In this document: piece by piece, positions 20,064-30,291 of the stretch | How the letters are laid out: the number at the start of each line of letters is the position of its first letter | Numbering within the stretch: the first letter of the stretch is position 1 | Assembly (NCBI RefSeq): GCF_013407925.2 | Contig: NZ_CP060201.1 | Coordinates: 5,193,001-5,257,000 of the forward strand | Length of the DNA stretch: 64,000 bases | Reading direction: 5' to 3' | Source: Pseudomonas protegens | GTDB taxonomy: Bacteria > Pseudomonadota > Gammaproteobacteria > Pseudomonadales > Pseudomonadaceae | Notes under the pieces: model-generated | The model's input: only the letters and a program-made list of their open reading frames with translations | Database searches by the model: none | What the model was told of the DNA's origin: nothing | Translations under genes and position numbers: made by a program

Positions 20064-20990
20064 CTAGCCGGCCATCGCCAGGCGATTGCGACCTTCGCGC
20101 TTGGCCACGTACAGCGCGCTGTCAGCGCGACGCAACAGGCTCTCGGCGGACTCTCCCGGCAGCAGAGTCGAGCATCCCAGACTCACCGTCAGTTCGATTG
20201 AACGCTCATCGGCCCGATATTCCTGCGCTTGCGCGGCATGTCGCAGCCGTTCCCCCACCATGGCCGCGGCCTCGCGCCCGGTGTTGGAAAGCAGGATCAG
20301 GAACTCCTCTCCGCCAAAGCGAAACACCATGTCCACATTGCGCAACTGCGCCTTGATCGAGGCCGCCACGGCTTTGAGCACTTCGTCGCCGGTGCTGTGG
20401 CCGTAGCTGTCGTTGATCCGTTTGAAGTGATCGATATCCAGCATCAGTAATGACAGTGGTAGCTGGTGGCGACGAGCCATCTCGATTTCCCGTTGCAGGG
20501 TCTGGTCCATGGCGATGCGGTTGCCGGTGTCGGTCAGCGGATCGCGCAGTGCACTGCGGGTTGCGGCGCGATACAGCAGGGCGTTGCGCATGGGGTATAG
20601 CAGGGTGGACAGCAAAGACTCCAGGCTGCCCTGTTCGCTATCGCTGAAGCGCTGGTTGCGCCGGAACACCAGCTCGCCCATGGGTTCGCCTTCATGACTC
20701 AGGCTGTAGCTGATGGAGTGGTGCCCGCGCTGGCCGAACTCCAGGCGCAGATCGCTGGGGGCGTGCTCATAGCGCAGGGCATCAAGGGGGACCAGTCGTT
20801 GCGCTTCGCGAAAGAACAGGCCGAGGATGCGTTGCGGCTCAAGGCTGGTCTGCAGTTGCAGGCTCAGTTGCTGGCGCAATTGTCCGAGGCTGATGGGGTG
20901 CTTGACCGGCGGCGTCTGTTGGCCAAAGCCCAGGCGTTGCAATTTGGCGCTATCGAAGTCAATTGCGTTGGTCTGGGTAGGTGTTTTCAT
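20064..20990 (-). CDS. Diguanylate cyclase (GGDEF)
   Basis: 308 residues. The N-terminal ~140 residues look like a small GAF-type sensor (ILGLFFREAQRLVPLDALRY) with no membrane helix. The C-terminal GGDEF domain has the intact active site FRFGGEEFLIL and an I-site RNVD five residues upstream, so it should make c-di-GMP and be product-inhibited. The start at 20990 gives MKTPTQTNAIDFDSAKLQ; the ribosome-binding site is weak. It is convergent with undA, 93 bases from its stop, and transcribed alone. A similar stand-alone cyclase lies at this position in P. aeruginosa. Confidence 0.9.
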   Translation of the reverse strand: MKTPTQTNAIDFDSAKLQRLGFGQQTPPVKHPISLGQLRQQLSLQLQTSLEPQRILGLFFREAQRLVPLDALRYEHAPSDLRLEFGQRGHHSISYSLSHEGEPMGELVFRRNQRFSDSEQGSLESLLSTLLYPMRNALLYRAATRSALRDPLTDTGNRIAMDQTLQREIEMARRHQLPLSLLMLDIDHFKRINDSYGHSTGDEVLKAVAASIKAQLRNVDMVFRFGGEEFLILLSNTGREAAAMVGERLRHAAQAQEYRADERSIELTVSLGCSTLLPGESAESLLRRADSALYVAKREGRNRLAMAG

Positions 20991-21357
20991 CTGAGCTTGA
21001 GCCCCCTGAGCACTGTGTACGCTGTTACTGCCTGGGTGAGAGCGGCTCGGAGCTGCGCGTCATACTGTTCCTTCAGTCCCGTAGGACAATGCGCGCATTT
21101 TATGCCGCTCGCCATTGGCCATAAAGCCCTTGGCGCAAGCCGGTCGCCACAGTGTTGATGCACTGTGTGTTGAGTGTTCTTAGAGCGAAACTCGTGCCAT
21201 TCGGTTCATCTGAATAAAAACCGTTTCAATTCAAATGGTTGGCGATTCGTTGAGGCGGTATGTCGCCTCAAGTGACACTTGTTTGGCTTCAGATTCCCCG
21301 AGAACCGGGAGGGGTGGAGGCATCGCGCCAGTATTCTGGCGCGACGAACGGAGGGGG
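20991..21357. other. Intergenic region between the diguanylate cyclase and yciK
   Basis: 367 bases with no credible gene. It holds the promoter of the cyclase on the minus strand, not resolved, and two hairpins. One is TTGAGGCG/CGCCTCAA (21250-21257 and 21264-21271). The other is the stem-loop listed separately at 21323-21344. The stretch around 21190-21250 is AT-rich. Nothing else was recognised. Confidence 0.6.
21323..21344 (-). terminator. Stem-loop downstream of yciK
   Basis: A perfect 9-bp stem, TCGCGCCAG (21323-21331) and CTGGCGCGA (21336-21344), with a four-base loop, begins 13 bases past the yciK stop on the minus strand. No T run follows, but it is well placed to end the mtaD-ubiG-mupP-yciK transcript. 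Confidence 0.6.
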
Positions 21358-22098
21358 TTACTGCGCGTCGAAAGCCTGGCCGTTGATCCCGGCGCTGTCC
21401 GGGCCCATCAGGTACAGGTAGACCGGCATGATCTCTTCCGGGGTCGGGTTGTTGCTCGGGTTTTCCCCAGGATAGGCCTGGGCCCGCATGCTGGTGCGGG
21501 TGGCGCCGGGGTTGATGCTGTTGGCGCGAACCGGGGCCACGGTATCCAGCTCATCGGCCAGGGTTTGCATCAGGCCCTCGGTGGCGAACTTGGACACGCC
21601 GTAAGCGCCCCAATAGGCCCGTCCCTTGCGCCCGACACTGCTGGAGGTGAAGACCACCGAGGCATCCTGGGACAGCTTGAGCAGGGGCAGCAGGGTGCTG
21701 GTCAGCATGAACATGGCGTTGACGTTGACTTGCATCACCCGCATGAAGTTTTCCCCCGACAGCTGTTCCAGTGGCGTGCGCGGGCCAATGATCGAGGCGT
21801 TGTGCAGCAGGCCGTCGAGATGGCCGAACTCGGTCTCGATCATCGCCGCCAGCTCGTCGTACTGGTGTGGCAGGGCGGTTTCCAGGTTGAACGGGATCAC
21901 CGCGGGCTGAGGATGGCCAGCGGCTTCGATGGCGTCGTAGACCTCGGTCAGGTTGGCTTCGGTCTTGCCCAGCAGCAGTACCGTGGCGCCGTGGGCGGCA
22001 AAGGTCTTGGCGGCGGCGGCGCCGATGCCGCGACCGGCGCCGGTGACCAGGATGATCCGGTCCTTGAGCAGTTCGGGGCGAGCGGAGTAATCAAACAT
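21358..22098 (-). CDS. yciK: YciK family short-chain dehydrogenase
   Basis: 246 residues starting MFDYSARPELLKDRIILVTG. The ATG at 22098 was chosen because GAGG lies six bases upstream. The Rossmann motif is TGAGRGIG, the catalytic Ser lies in FTSSSVGRKGR and the catalytic pair in YGVSK, so a functional NAD(P)-dependent oxidoreductase is expected. The substrate is unknown. It is the last gene of the ubiG-mupP-yciK run, 55 bases after mupP. Confidence 0.88.
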   Translation of the reverse strand: MFDYSARPELLKDRIILVTGAGRGIGAAAAKTFAAHGATVLLLGKTEANLTEVYDAIEAAGHPQPAVIPFNLETALPHQYDELAAMIETEFGHLDGLLHNASIIGPRTPLEQLSGENFMRVMQVNVNAMFMLTSTLLPLLKLSQDASVVFTSSSVGRKGRAYWGAYGVSKFATEGLMQTLADELDTVAPVRANSINPGATRTSMRAQAYPGENPSNNPTPEEIMPVYLYLMGPDSAGINGQAFDAQ

Positions 22099-22153
22099 AA
22101 AGGGCCTCAACAGAAAGTGGTACGTTCCCGGTCTTGGCCGGGAATGCCGCTGC

Positions 22154-22825
22154 TCAGCAGCTGCACAATGCGTTATCCAGAACCTGGCGCAGTTCCAGCG
22201 GGTGATTGATCACCACGTCGGCGCCCCAATGGCGGGGGTTGTCGTCCGGATGGATGTAGCCATAGGTCACTGCGGCAGTCTTGGTGCCGGCATCGCGGCC
22301 GGACTCGATGTCCCGCAGGTCGTCGCCGACGAAGAGCACGGTGGACGGGTCCAGGTCGAGCATCTTGCACGCCAGGATCAGCGGCTCCGGATCGGGTTTG
22401 CTGTTCTTGACGTGATCGGGGCAGATCAGTAGCGCCGAGCGCTCGGACAGCCCCAGTTGCTGCATGATCGGTTCGGCGAAGCGCAGCGGCTTGTTGGTGA
22501 CCACGCCCCAGATCAGATTGGCTTTTTCGATATCGGCCAGCAGCTCGGCCATGCCGTCGAAGAGTTGGCTGTGCACGGCGCAATGCGCGAGGTAGCGCTC
22601 CAGGAACTCCAGGCGCAACTCTTCGAAGCCCGGGGACTCCGGATCCATGGAGAAGGTCACGGCCACCATGGCCTTGGCGCCGCCGGAGACTTCGTCGCGA
22701 ATGTGCTGATCATTGATCGGTGGCAAGCCGCGATCACGACGCATGCCCTGGCAGACCGCAATGAAGTCCGGCGCAGTATCGAGCAAGGTGCCATCCATAT
22801 CGAAAAGAACGGCTCTGATAGCCAT
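22154..22825 (-). CDS. mupP: N-acetylmuramic acid 6-phosphate phosphatase (HAD family)
   Basis: A 223-residue HAD phosphatase. Motif I is [10 protein letters not shown] with Asp9 as nucleophile and Asp11 as acid/base. Motif II is VVTNKP, and the metal Asp lies in [17 protein letters not shown]. Older annotation would call it phosphoglycolate phosphatase. In pseudomonads the copy between ubiG and yciK is MupP, which dephosphorylates MurNAc-6-P in the cell-wall recycling route that bypasses de novo UDP-MurNAc synthesis and lowers fosfomycin sensitivity. AGGAG precedes the ATG, and the ubiG stop is only 3 bases away. Confidence 0.88.
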   Translation of the reverse strand: MAIRAVLFDMDGTLLDTAPDFIAVCQGMRRDRGLPPINDQHIRDEVSGGAKAMVAVTFSMDPESPGFEELRLEFLERYLAHCAVHSQLFDGMAELLADIEKANLIWGVVTNKPLRFAEPIMQQLGLSERSALLICPDHVKNSKPDPEPLILACKMLDLDPSTVLFVGDDLRDIESGRDAGTKTAAVTYGYIHPDDNPRHWGADVVINHPLELRQVLDNALCSC

Positions 22826-22828
22826 GTC

Positions 22829-23527
22829 TCACTCCTCTCGCAGGGTCTGGATCATGTAGTTGACGTCAACGTCCGCTGCCAGTTTGTAGTGCTTGGTCAG
22901 CGGGTTGTAGGTCAGGCCAATGATGTCCTTGACGGTCAGGCCGGCGGAGCGGCTCCAGGCGCCAAGCTCCGAGGGGCGGATGAATTTCTTGAAGTCATGA
23001 GTGCCGCGAGGCAGCAGCTTCATGATGTATTCCGCGCCGATGATGGCGAACAGGTAGGCCTTGGGGTTGCGGTTGATGGTGGAGAAGAACACCTGGCCAC
23101 CGGGCTTGACCATGCGGAAGCAGGCACGGATTACCGATGAAGGGTCGGGAACGTGTTCAAGCATCTCCAGGCAGGTGACCACGTCGAACTGCTCGGGCAT
23201 TTCCTCGGCCAGGGCTTCGGCGGTGATCTGCCGATACTCGACGTTGACGCCGGATTCCAGCTGGTGCAGCTGCGCCACGGCAAGGGGCGCCTCGCCCATG
23301 TCGATGCCGGTCACGGTGGCACCGCGCTGGGCCATGGCTTCGCTGAGGATGCCGCCGCCGCAGCCGACGTCGAGGACTTTCTTGCCCGCCAGGCCGACCC
23401 GTTCATCGATCCAGTTGACCCGCAGCGGGTTGATGTCGTGCAGGGGCTTGAATTCGCTTTCGCGGTCCCACCAGCGATGGGCCAGGGCTTCGAATTTGGC
23501 GATTTCAGCGTGGTCGACGTTGCTCAT
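22829..23527 (-). CDS. ubiG: Bifunctional 2-polyprenyl-6-hydroxyphenol methylase / 3-demethylubiquinol 3-O-methyltransferase
   Basis: 232 residues from ATG 23527 ([20 protein letters not shown]). The upstream extension of the frame has no fitting start. SAM motif I is [16 protein letters not shown], and later motifs read [13 protein letters not shown] and [14 protein letters not shown]. UbiG does both O-methylations of ubiquinone synthesis and associates with the membrane. Its length equals the usual family length. It lies between mtaD (62 bases upstream) and mupP (3 bases downstream) on the same strand. Confidence 0.95.
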   Translation of the reverse strand: MSNVDHAEIAKFEALAHRWWDRESEFKPLHDINPLRVNWIDERVGLAGKKVLDVGCGGGILSEAMAQRGATVTGIDMGEAPLAVAQLHQLESGVNVEYRQITAEALAEEMPEQFDVVTCLEMLEHVPDPSSVIRACFRMVKPGGQVFFSTINRNPKAYLFAIIGAEYIMKLLPRGTHDFKKFIRPSELGAWSRSAGLTVKDIIGLTYNPLTKHYKLAADVDVNYMIQTLREE

Positions 23528-23589
23528 GGGTGGTGCTCCAAAGCTAATGAATGCTGTGTGGGGCCTCGAGTATCCGCTCAAGGCCCGGG

Positions 23590-24921
23590 TTATTGGGCGT
23601 GGCCGCTGATGCGCTGGCCCCAGCTGCGGGCGGTGGCTCCCAGCTGTTGTTCGTCGAGGCGGGTCAGGCGCCGGTCCTCCAGCAGTGGCTTGCCGGCGAC
23701 CCACAGGTGTTTCACGCAGTCCCGGCCGGTGGCGTAGATCAGTTGCGACACCGGGTCGTAAATCGGTTGCTGGGCCAGTCCTGACAGGTCGAAGGCCACC
23801 AGGTCCGCGGCCTTGCCGATTTCCAGGGAGCCTACTTCGCCCTCCAGGCCCATGGCCCTGGCACCGTTGAGGGTGGCCATGCGCAAGGCGCGATGGGCAT
23901 CCAGGGCGGTTGCCGATCCGGCCACGGCCTTGGCCAGCAGGGCCGCCGTGCGAGTCTCCCCCAGCAGATCAAGATCGTTGTTGCTGGCCGCGCCATCGGT
24001 GCCCACGGCAACGTTGACCCCGGCCTGCCACAGGCGCTCCACCGGGCAGAAGCCGCTGGCCAGTTTCAGGTTGGACTCCGGGCAATGAATGACGCTGGTG
24101 TTGGTTTCTACCAGTAAAGCCAGGTCCTCATCGCTGATTTGGGTCATGTGAACGGCCTGGAAGCGCGGTCCCAGCAGTCCGAGGCGAGCCAGGCGCGCCA
24201 GTGGTCGCTCACCGCGCTGCTCCAGGGATTGCTGCACCTCGAACGCGGTTTCATGCACGTGCATGTGGATTGAGGCGTCGAGTTCTTCGGCAATCACCCG
24301 AATCTTTTCCAGGTTTTCGTCGCCCACGGTGTAGGGGGCGTGGGGGCCGAAGGTGATCTTGATCCGTGGGTGATGCTTGAGGTCGCCAAACAGTTCCACC
24401 CCCTGGCGAATGGCTTCGTCGGCGTCGTGGGCGCCAGGGATGGGGAAGTCCAGGATCGGCATGGCGATCTGTGCGCGAATGCCGCTGTTATGCACCCGTT
24501 CACTGGCAACCTTTGGAAAGAAATACATGTCAGAGAAACAGGTGATACCGCCTTTGATCTGCTCGGCGATGGCCAGGTCTGTGCCGTCACGGACGAAGGC
24601 TTCATCCACCCACTTGGCTTCGGCGGGCCAGATGTGCTTCTCCAGCCAGGTCATCAGTGGCAGGTCGTCGGCCAGGCCGCGGAACAGGGTCATGGCCGCG
24701 TGCCCATGGGCGTTGATCAAGCCGGGGCTGAGCAGCATGCCGGGCAGTTCGCGGACTTCGCTGGCGCGGCACTTCAAGGCTTCGCTGCGTGGTCCGATGA
24801 AGTGGATGCGGCCGTCGCGGATGCCCAGTCCGTACTCCTTGAGGACGACCCCGGCCGGCTCCACCGGTACCAACCAGGTCGGCAACAGCAGCAGGTCGAG
24901 CGCAACGTCACGGTTTGGCAT
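23590..24921 (-). CDS. mtaD: TRZ/ATZ family amidohydrolase, probable 5'-methylthioadenosine deaminase
   Basis: 443 residues from ATG 24921 ([20 protein letters not shown]). Metal and active-site motifs of the amidohydrolase superfamily are all present: [14 protein letters not shown] (HxH), [18 protein letters not shown] and the Asp in [14 protein letters not shown]. The family includes MTA/SAH deaminases. In P. aeruginosa the orthologue next to mtnA deaminates methylthioadenosine to methylthioinosine. Divergent mtnA, the later isomerase of the same salvage route, supports this. It heads the mtaD-ubiG-mupP-yciK run. Confidence 0.85.
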   Translation of the reverse strand: MPNRDVALDLLLLPTWLVPVEPAGVVLKEYGLGIRDGRIHFIGPRSEALKCRASEVRELPGMLLSPGLINAHGHAAMTLFRGLADDLPLMTWLEKHIWPAEAKWVDEAFVRDGTDLAIAEQIKGGITCFSDMYFFPKVASERVHNSGIRAQIAMPILDFPIPGAHDADEAIRQGVELFGDLKHHPRIKITFGPHAPYTVGDENLEKIRVIAEELDASIHMHVHETAFEVQQSLEQRGERPLARLARLGLLGPRFQAVHMTQISDEDLALLVETNTSVIHCPESNLKLASGFCPVERLWQAGVNVAVGTDGAASNNDLDLLGETRTAALLAKAVAGSATALDAHRALRMATLNGARAMGLEGEVGSLEIGKAADLVAFDLSGLAQQPIYDPVSQLIYATGRDCVKHLWVAGKPLLEDRRLTRLDEQQLGATARSWGQRISGHAQ

Positions 24922-25029
24922 CGAATATCGGTCCAGGGCTTCATATAAAGGATGGCGAAGTATACCCGAGCGTCCTGGCGGGGTGATCGCTATAATCGGC
25001 CGCTTTTGTTCATGAGTGCGGGGTGAGGG
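24922..25029. promoter_or_regulatory. Divergent promoter region mtaD / mtnA
   Basis: 108 bases between two outward-facing genes. TATAAT at 24991-24996 on the plus strand could be the -10 of mtnA. TATACT on the minus strand (24959-24964) could serve mtaD. Neither has a recognisable -35, so this is a position-based call. Confidence 0.35.
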
Positions 25030-26106
25030 ATGCGCGATCGTCTGTTGGCTGCGGAGAAGGTCAAGGCCATTGAATGGCGAGATAGCACTCTGTATCTGCT
25101 CGATCAGCGGAAACTGCCTCGCGAGCAAGTCTGGGTTGCTTGCGACAGTGTGGCCGGGGTGGCTGAGGCGATTCGCTCGATGGTGGTGCGCGGTGCTCCG
25201 GCCATTGGCATCTGCGCGGCCTATGGCGTGGTCCTGGCAGCGGACGCGCGCCTTGCCGCGGGCGGTGACTGGCTGGCAGCCCTGGATGAGGATTTCAACC
25301 TGCTGGCGGACTCGCGTCCTACCGGTGGCCATTTGCTCTGGGCCTTGAATCGCATGCGCGAGCGTCTGGATCGGGTCAAGGATCAGGCCAGTCCACTGGC
25401 GGCCCTGGAAGCCGAGGCGCTGGCGATCCACGAAAGTGATCGTGAGGCCAATCTGACCATGGCCCAATTGGGCGTGGAGCTGATTCGCCGGCATCAGGGC
25501 AATCCCCAGGCCCTGTTGACTCACTGCAATACCGGCGCCTTGGCCTCCGGTGGATTCGGTACTGCGCTGGGGGTGATCCGTGCGGCCTGGCTGGAAGGCA
25601 TGGTGGAACGGGTCTATGTCGATGAAACACGGCCCTGGCTGCAAGGCTCGCGTTTGACGGCCTGGGAGCTGGCCCAGGAGGGGATTGCGTGCACCGTCAA
25701 TGCCGATTCAGCCGCCGCGCACATCATGAAGACCAAGGGGGTGACCTGGGTGATCATCGGTGCTGACCGGATCTGCGCCAATGGTGATGTGGTGAGCAAG
25801 ATCGGCACTTATCAGCTGGCGGTCAATGCCATGCACCATGGTGTGCGCTTCATGGTGGTGGCCTCCAGTTCGAGCATTGATATGAGCCTGGCCAGTGGCG
25901 AGGATGTTGTCCTGGAGGAGCGCGAAGGTGCCGAGCTGCTGGATGTGGCCGGGCAGTTGCTGGGCGCCTTGGTGGAGGTCTTCAACCCGGTTTTCGATGT
26001 GACCCCGGCGGACCTGATCGATGCCATCGTCACCGAGAAGGGCATTGTCGAGCGCCCGGACGCCGCCAAGATGGCGCAATTGATGTGTCGCAAGCGCTTG
26101 CATTGA
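25030..26106 (+). CDS. mtnA: Methylthioribose-1-phosphate isomerase
   Basis: 358 residues starting [20 protein letters not shown]. Family motifs include [15 protein letters not shown], the catalytic Cys in [12 protein letters not shown] and the catalytic Asp in [10 protein letters not shown]. It converts methylthioribose-1-phosphate to methylthioribulose-1-phosphate in methionine salvage. It is divergent from mtaD and followed by a 365-base gap before gyrA. It belongs to the eIF2B-related isomerase fold, but the Cys and Asp motifs settle the assignment. Confidence 0.95.
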   Translation: MRDRLLAAEKVKAIEWRDSTLYLLDQRKLPREQVWVACDSVAGVAEAIRSMVVRGAPAIGICAAYGVVLAADARLAAGGDWLAALDEDFNLLADSRPTGGHLLWALNRMRERLDRVKDQASPLAALEAEALAIHESDREANLTMAQLGVELIRRHQGNPQALLTHCNTGALASGGFGTALGVIRAAWLEGMVERVYVDETRPWLQGSRLTAWELAQEGIACTVNADSAAAHIMKTKGVTWVIIGADRICANGDVVSKIGTYQLAVNAMHHGVRFMVVASSSSIDMSLASGEDVVLEEREGAELLDVAGQLLGALVEVFNPVFDVTPADLIDAIVTEKGIVERPDAAKMAQLMCRKRLH

Positions 26107-26471
26107 CCTTGCGTTGATCGTGGTGCGCGGAAGTCGTTGGTGGCGACTTCCCGGGGCGGCTGTCCAGTCAGCAAAAACCGGTCAAATGTGTGCGAATTTG
26201 TCCTCTGAGGCTCTCTCGTCTCTTATCAGGCTGTCACCGGTCAACTAACTATGCTCCATGCGCGTCTGGGGGATAGGTGCGTGGCGGCGATTGTGATAAC
26301 ATCCGGCGGTTTCCAAGGTGGTCCGATGCGGCTGCCTTCACTGCGCAAATCCATGGCATAACTTGTTGATTTGTCGTAAGTCGGTGCATGGCACTAGGCC
26401 TGCAGCGGCGAGCTTCGTTCGTCCCATATGGATGTGACGAAGTTTCACCAGAAAAAGGAATCAGGCTTCTC
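26107..26471 (+). other. Intergenic region mtnA-gyrA: stem-loop and gyrA promoter
   Basis: No gene is seen in 365 bases. A hairpin GGAAGTCG/CGACTTCC (26129-26136 and 26144-26151) follows mtnA and may end its transcript. TGTGATAAC at 26292-26300 resembles an extended -10 element and is the best guess for a gyrA promoter, without a clear -35. The last ~75 bases form the structured leader listed separately. Confidence 0.5.
26396..26468 (+). ncRNA. Structured gyrA 5' leader (candidate gyrA RNA motif)
   Basis: An outer stem AGGCCTG (26396-26402) with CAGGCTT (26462-26468) encloses an inner hairpin AGCTTCGT (26411-26418) with ACGAAGTT (26437-26444), counting G-U pairs. The outer stem ends 3 bases before the gyrA ATG at 26472 and contains the nearer AGG of the two possible ribosome-binding sites. 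A conserved RNA called the gyrA motif is known upstream of gyrA in Pseudomonas. Identity with it is inferred from position and folding, not from an alignment. Confidence 0.55.
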
Positions 26472-29141
26472 ATGGGCGAACTGGCCAAAGAAATCCTCCC
26501 GGTCAATATCGAAGACGAGCTGAAACAGTCCTACCTCGACTACGCGATGAGCGTAATCGTCGGGCGGGCACTGCCTGATGCGCGCGATGGCTTGAAGCCC
26601 GTGCACCGGCGTGTGCTGTACGCGATGAGCGAGCTCGGTAACGACTGGAACAAGCCGTACAAGAAATCTGCCCGTGTTGTCGGTGACGTGATCGGTAAGT
26701 ATCACCCGCATGGTGATACCGCGGTGTACGACACCATCGTTCGTATGGCCCAGCCATTCTCCCTGCGCTACCTGCTGGTAGACGGCCAGGGTAACTTCGG
26801 TTCGGTCGACGGCGACAACGCGGCGGCCATGCGATACACCGAAGTGCGCATGACCAAGCTGGCGCACGAGCTGCTGGCCGACCTGCACAAGGAAACCGTG
26901 GACTGGGTGCCGAACTACGACGGCACCGAGATGATCCCGGCGGTCATGCCGACCAAGATCCCCAACCTGCTGGTCAACGGTTCCAGCGGTATCGCCGTGG
27001 GCATGGCGACCAACATTCCGCCGCACAACCTCGGTGAAGTCATCGACGGTTGCCTGGCGCTGATCGACAACCCCGAGCTGAGCGTTGACGACCTGATGCA
27101 ATACATCCCCGGTCCGGACTTTCCGACCGCGGCGATCATCAACGGTCGTGAAGGCATCATCGAGGCTTATCGCACCGGCCGCGGCCGCATCTACATGCGT
27201 GCCCGCTCGATCATCGAAGACATCGACAAGGTCGGTGGCCGCCAGCAGATCGTCATCACCGAGCTGCCTTACCAGCTGAACAAGGCCCGTCTGATCGAGA
27301 AGATCGCCGAGCTGGTGAAAGAGAAGAAACTCGAAGGCATCACCGAACTGCGCGATGAGTCCGACAAGGACGGCATGCGCGTCGTGATCGAGCTGCGTCG
27401 CGGTGAAGTGCCGGAGGTGATCCTCAACAACCTCTACGCCCAGACCCAGCTGCAGGCGGTGTTCGGTATCAACATCGTGGCGCTGATCGACGGTCGTCCG
27501 CGGATCCTCAACCTCAAGGACCTGCTGGAAGCCTTCGTTCGTCACCGTCGCGAAGTGGTGACCCGCCGCACCGTATTCGAGCTGCGTAAGGCCCGTGAGC
27601 GTGGCCATATCCTTGAAGGCCAGGCCGTTGCCCTGTCCAACATCGATCCGGTCATTGCCCTGATCAAGGCCTCGCCAACGCCATCGGAAGCCAAGGAAGC
27701 ACTGATCAGCACGCCATGGGAATCCAGCGCGGTGATGACCATGGTCGAGCGCGCCGGTGCCGATTCCTGCCGTCCGGAAAACCTCGATCCGCAGTACGGT
27801 CTGCGCGATGGCAAGTACTTCCTGTCCCCGGAGCAGGCGCAAGCCATTCTGGAGCTGCGTCTGCACCGCCTGACCGGTCTTGAGCACGAAAAACTGCTGG
27901 CCGAGTACCAGGAGATCCTCAACCAGATCGGCGAGCTGATCCGCATCCTCAACAGCGCCACGCGCCTGATGGAAGTGATCCGCGAAGAGCTGGAAGTGAT
28001 CCGCGCCGAATACGGCGATGCCCGCCGCACCGAGATCCTTGATGCTCGCCTCGATCTGACCCTGGGCGACATGATTCCGGAAGAAGAGCGCGTGGTGACC
28101 ATTTCCCACGGCGGCTATGCCAAGACCCAGCCGCTGGCTGCGTACCAGGCTCAGCGTCGTGGCGGTAAAGGCAAATCGGCTACCGGCGTCAAGGATGAGG
28201 ACTACATCGCTCACCTGCTGGTAGCCAACAGCCACACCACGCTGCTGCTGTTCTCCAGCAAGGGCAAGGTGTACTGGCTCAAGACTTACGAGATTCCCGA
28301 AGCATCCCGCGCCGCGCGCGGCCGTCCGCTGGTGAACCTGCTGCCGCTGGACGATGGCGAATACATCACCACCATGCTGCCTGTAGAGGAATACACCGAA
28401 GGTCACTACATCTTCATGGCCACCGCCAACGGCACCGTGAAGAAGACCCCGCTGGAATCCTTCAGCCGTCAGCGCAGCGTCGGTCTGATCGCCCTGGAGC
28501 TGGACGAGGGTGATGTGCTGATCAGCGCCGCGATCACTGATGGCGAGCGCGAAGTCATGCTGTTCTCCGACGGTGGCAAGGTGACTCGCTTCAAGGAGTC
28601 CGACGTACGCGCCATGGGCCGTACCGCCCGCGGTGTGCGCGGCATGCGTCTGGCCGAAGGCCAGAAGCTGATCTCCATGCTGATCCCGGAAGAAGGCAGC
28701 CAGATTCTCACCGCCTCCGAGCGTGGTTTTGGCAAGCGCACGGCCATCAGCGAGTTCCCTGAGTACAAGCGTGGCGGTCAGGGCGTTATCGCCATGGTCA
28801 GCAACGAGCGTAACGGTCGCCTGGTAGGGGCGGTGCAGGTGCTGGACGGTGAGGAAATCATGCTGATTTCCGATCAGGGCACCCTGGTTCGTACCCGTGT
28901 CGACGAAGTGTCGAGCCTGGGCCGTAACACTCAGGGCGTGACCCTGATCAAGCTGGCCAACGATGAAACCCTGGTGGGCCTGGAGCGTGTGCAGGAGCCA
29001 TCGGAGATCGAGGGCGAAGAGTACGAAGGTGAAGAGGGCGCTGAAATCGAGGGCACCGTGCTGGATGCGGTAGCCGAACCGGATGATGCAACCGATAGCC
29101 AACAGGCAGACGCCGCAGGCGAAGAAGAGTCGCAAGACTAA
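26472..29141 (+). CDS. gyrA: DNA gyrase subunit A
   Basis: 889 residues from ATG 26472 ([20 protein letters not shown]). The catalytic Tyr is residue 122 in AMRYTEVRM. The quinolone-resistance region reads [15 protein letters not shown] with Thr83 and Asp87, the susceptible Pseudomonas form. The GyrA-box QRRGGKG is near residues 561-567 and marks true gyrase rather than topoisomerase IV. The beta-pinwheel C-terminal domain is followed by a long acidic tail ([16 protein letters not shown]). Together with GyrB it introduces negative supercoils. It precedes serC by ~60 bases with a stem-loop in between. Confidence 0.98.
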   Translation: MGELAKEILPVNIEDELKQSYLDYAMSVIVGRALPDARDGLKPVHRRVLYAMSELGNDWNKPYKKSARVVGDVIGKYHPHGDTAVYDTIVRMAQPFSLRYLLVDGQGNFGSVDGDNAAAMRYTEVRMTKLAHELLADLHKETVDWVPNYDGTEMIPAVMPTKIPNLLVNGSSGIAVGMATNIPPHNLGEVIDGCLALIDNPELSVDDLMQYIPGPDFPTAAIINGREGIIEAYRTGRGRIYMRARSIIEDIDKVGGRQQIVITELPYQLNKARLIEKIAELVKEKKLEGITELRDESDKDGMRVVIELRRGEVPEVILNNLYAQTQLQAVFGINIVALIDGRPRILNLKDLLEAFVRHRREVVTRRTVFELRKARERGHILEGQAVALSNIDPVIALIKASPTPSEAKEALISTPWESSAVMTMVERAGADSCRPENLDPQYGLRDGKYFLSPEQAQAILELRLHRLTGLEHEKLLAEYQEILNQIGELIRILNSATRLMEVIREELEVIRAEYGDARRTEILDARLDLTLGDMIPEEERVVTISHGGYAKTQPLAAYQAQRRGGKGKSATGVKDEDYIAHLLVANSHTTLLLFSSKGKVYWLKTYEIPEASRAARGRPLVNLLPLDDGEYITTMLPVEEYTEGHYIFMATANGTVKKTPLESFSRQRSVGLIALELDEGDVLISAAITDGEREVMLFSDGGKVTRFKESDVRAMGRTARGVRGMRLAEGQKLISMLIPEEGSQILTASERGFGKRTAISEFPEYKRGGQGVIAMVSNERNGRLVGAVQVLDGEEIMLISDQGTLVRTRVDEVSSLGRNTQGVTLIKLANDETLVGLERVQEPSEIEGEEYEGEEGAEIEGTVLDAVAEPDDATDSQQADAAGEEESQD

Positions 29142-29148
29142 ATAAATC

Positions 29149-29181
29149 GTAGCAGGGCAGAGTGTTTGCTCTGTCCGCTAC
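29149..29181 (+). terminator. Stem-loop between gyrA and serC
   Basis: GTAGC-A-GGGCAGAG (29149-29162) pairs with CTCTGTCCGCTAC (29169-29181), 13 pairs with one bulged A and one G-U. It starts 7 bases after the gyrA stop, has no T tail, and ends 24 bases before the serC start. It may act as a partial terminator or mRNA processing and protection site between gyrA and the amino acid genes. Confidence 0.6.
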
Positions 29182-29205
29182 CGTGAATGCATAGCGAGAG
29201 TGGAT

Positions 29206-30291
29206 GTGAGCAAACGAGCCTATAACTTCTGCGCAGGTCCCGCTGCGCTACCTGAAGCTGTCCTGTTGCGTGCCCAGGCCGAATTGCTGGATTGGCATGG
29301 CAAGGGTCTGTCGGTCATGGAGATGAGTCATCGCAGCGATGAGTTCGTCTCCATTGCCACCAAGGCCGAGCAGGATCTGCGTGATCTGCTGAATATCCCC
29401 TCGAACTATAAAGTGCTGTTTCTGCAAGGCGGCGCCAGCCAGCAATTTGCCCAGATTCCACTGAACCTGCTGCCTGAAGGTGGCAAGGCCGACTACATCG
29501 ACACCGGTATCTGGTCGCAGAAAGCCATCGAAGAGGCTTCCCGCTACGGTCAGGTCAATGTCGCGGCCACCGCCAAGCCTTACGACTACTTTGCGATTCC
29601 CGGCCAGAACGAATGGCAGCTGTCGAAAGACGCCGCCTACGTGCACTACGCGCCGAACGAAACCATCGGTGGCCTGGAATTCAACTGGATTCCGCAAACC
29701 GGTGATGTCCCCCTGGTGGCCGACATGTCGTCCGACATTCTCTCGCGCCCTGTGGATATCTCCCGTTTCGGCATGATCTACGCCGGTGCGCAGAAGAACA
29801 TCGGCCCTAGCGGCATCCTGGTGAACATCATTCGCGAGGATCTGCTGGGGCGTGCCCGTTCCCTGTGCCCGACCATGCTCGACTACAAGGTCGCCGCGGA
29901 TAACGGCTCGATGTACAACACACCGCCGACCCTGGCCTGGTACCTGTCCGGCCTGGTGTTTGAATGGCTCAAGGAGCAGGGCGGGGTGGAAGCCATCGCC
30001 AAACTCAACGAAGTCAAGCAGCGCACCCTGTATGACTTCATCGATGCCAGCGGCCTGTACAGCAACCCGATCAACAAGTCCGACCGCTCGTGGATGAACG
30101 TGCCGTTCCGTCTGGCCGACGACCGCCTGGACAAGCCGTTCCTGGCTGGCGCCGAGGCTCGCGGCCTGCTCAACCTCAAGGGGCACCGCTCGGTGGGCGG
30201 CATGCGCGCCTCCATCTACAACGCCGTGGACATCAACGCCGTCAATGCGCTGGTGGCTTACATGGCAGAGTTCGAGAAGGAACACGGCTGA
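29206..30291 (+). CDS. serC: Phosphoserine aminotransferase
   Basis: 361 residues from GTG 29206 (VSKRAYNFCAGPAALPEAVL). GAGAG lies six bases upstream, and the resulting length equals that of P. aeruginosa SerC; an in-frame GTG at 29200 is the alternative. The PLP lysine lies in YAGAQKNIGPSG. Other family motifs are LQGGASQQFAQ and HRSVGGMRASIYNA. It makes phosphoserine and also acts in pyridoxine synthesis. The stop shares one base with the pheA start, so the genes are translationally coupled. Confidence 0.96.
   Translation: MSKRAYNFCAGPAALPEAVLLRAQAELLDWHGKGLSVMEMSHRSDEFVSIATKAEQDLRDLLNIPSNYKVLFLQGGASQQFAQIPLNLLPEGGKADYIDTGIWSQKAIEEASRYGQVNVAATAKPYDYFAIPGQNEWQLSKDAAYVHYAPNETIGGLEFNWIPQTGDVPLVADMSSDILSRPVDISRFGMIYAGAQKNIGPSGILVNIIREDLLGRARSLCPTMLDYKVAADNGSMYNTPPTLAWYLSGLVFEWLKEQGGVEAIAKLNEVKQRTLYDFIDASGLYSNPINKSDRSWMNVPFRLADDRLDKPFLAGAEARGLLNLKGHRSVGGMRASIYNAVDINAVNALVAYMAEFEKEHG

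Noticed and set aside
26445..29135. 896-codon frame opposite gyrA
   Set aside because: Exact antisense of gyrA with low-complexity composition and no recognisable fold.
26472..29141. Quinolone-resistance mutation in gyrA
   Set aside because: Thr83 and Asp87 are the susceptible forms in Pseudomonas; no resistance change is seen.
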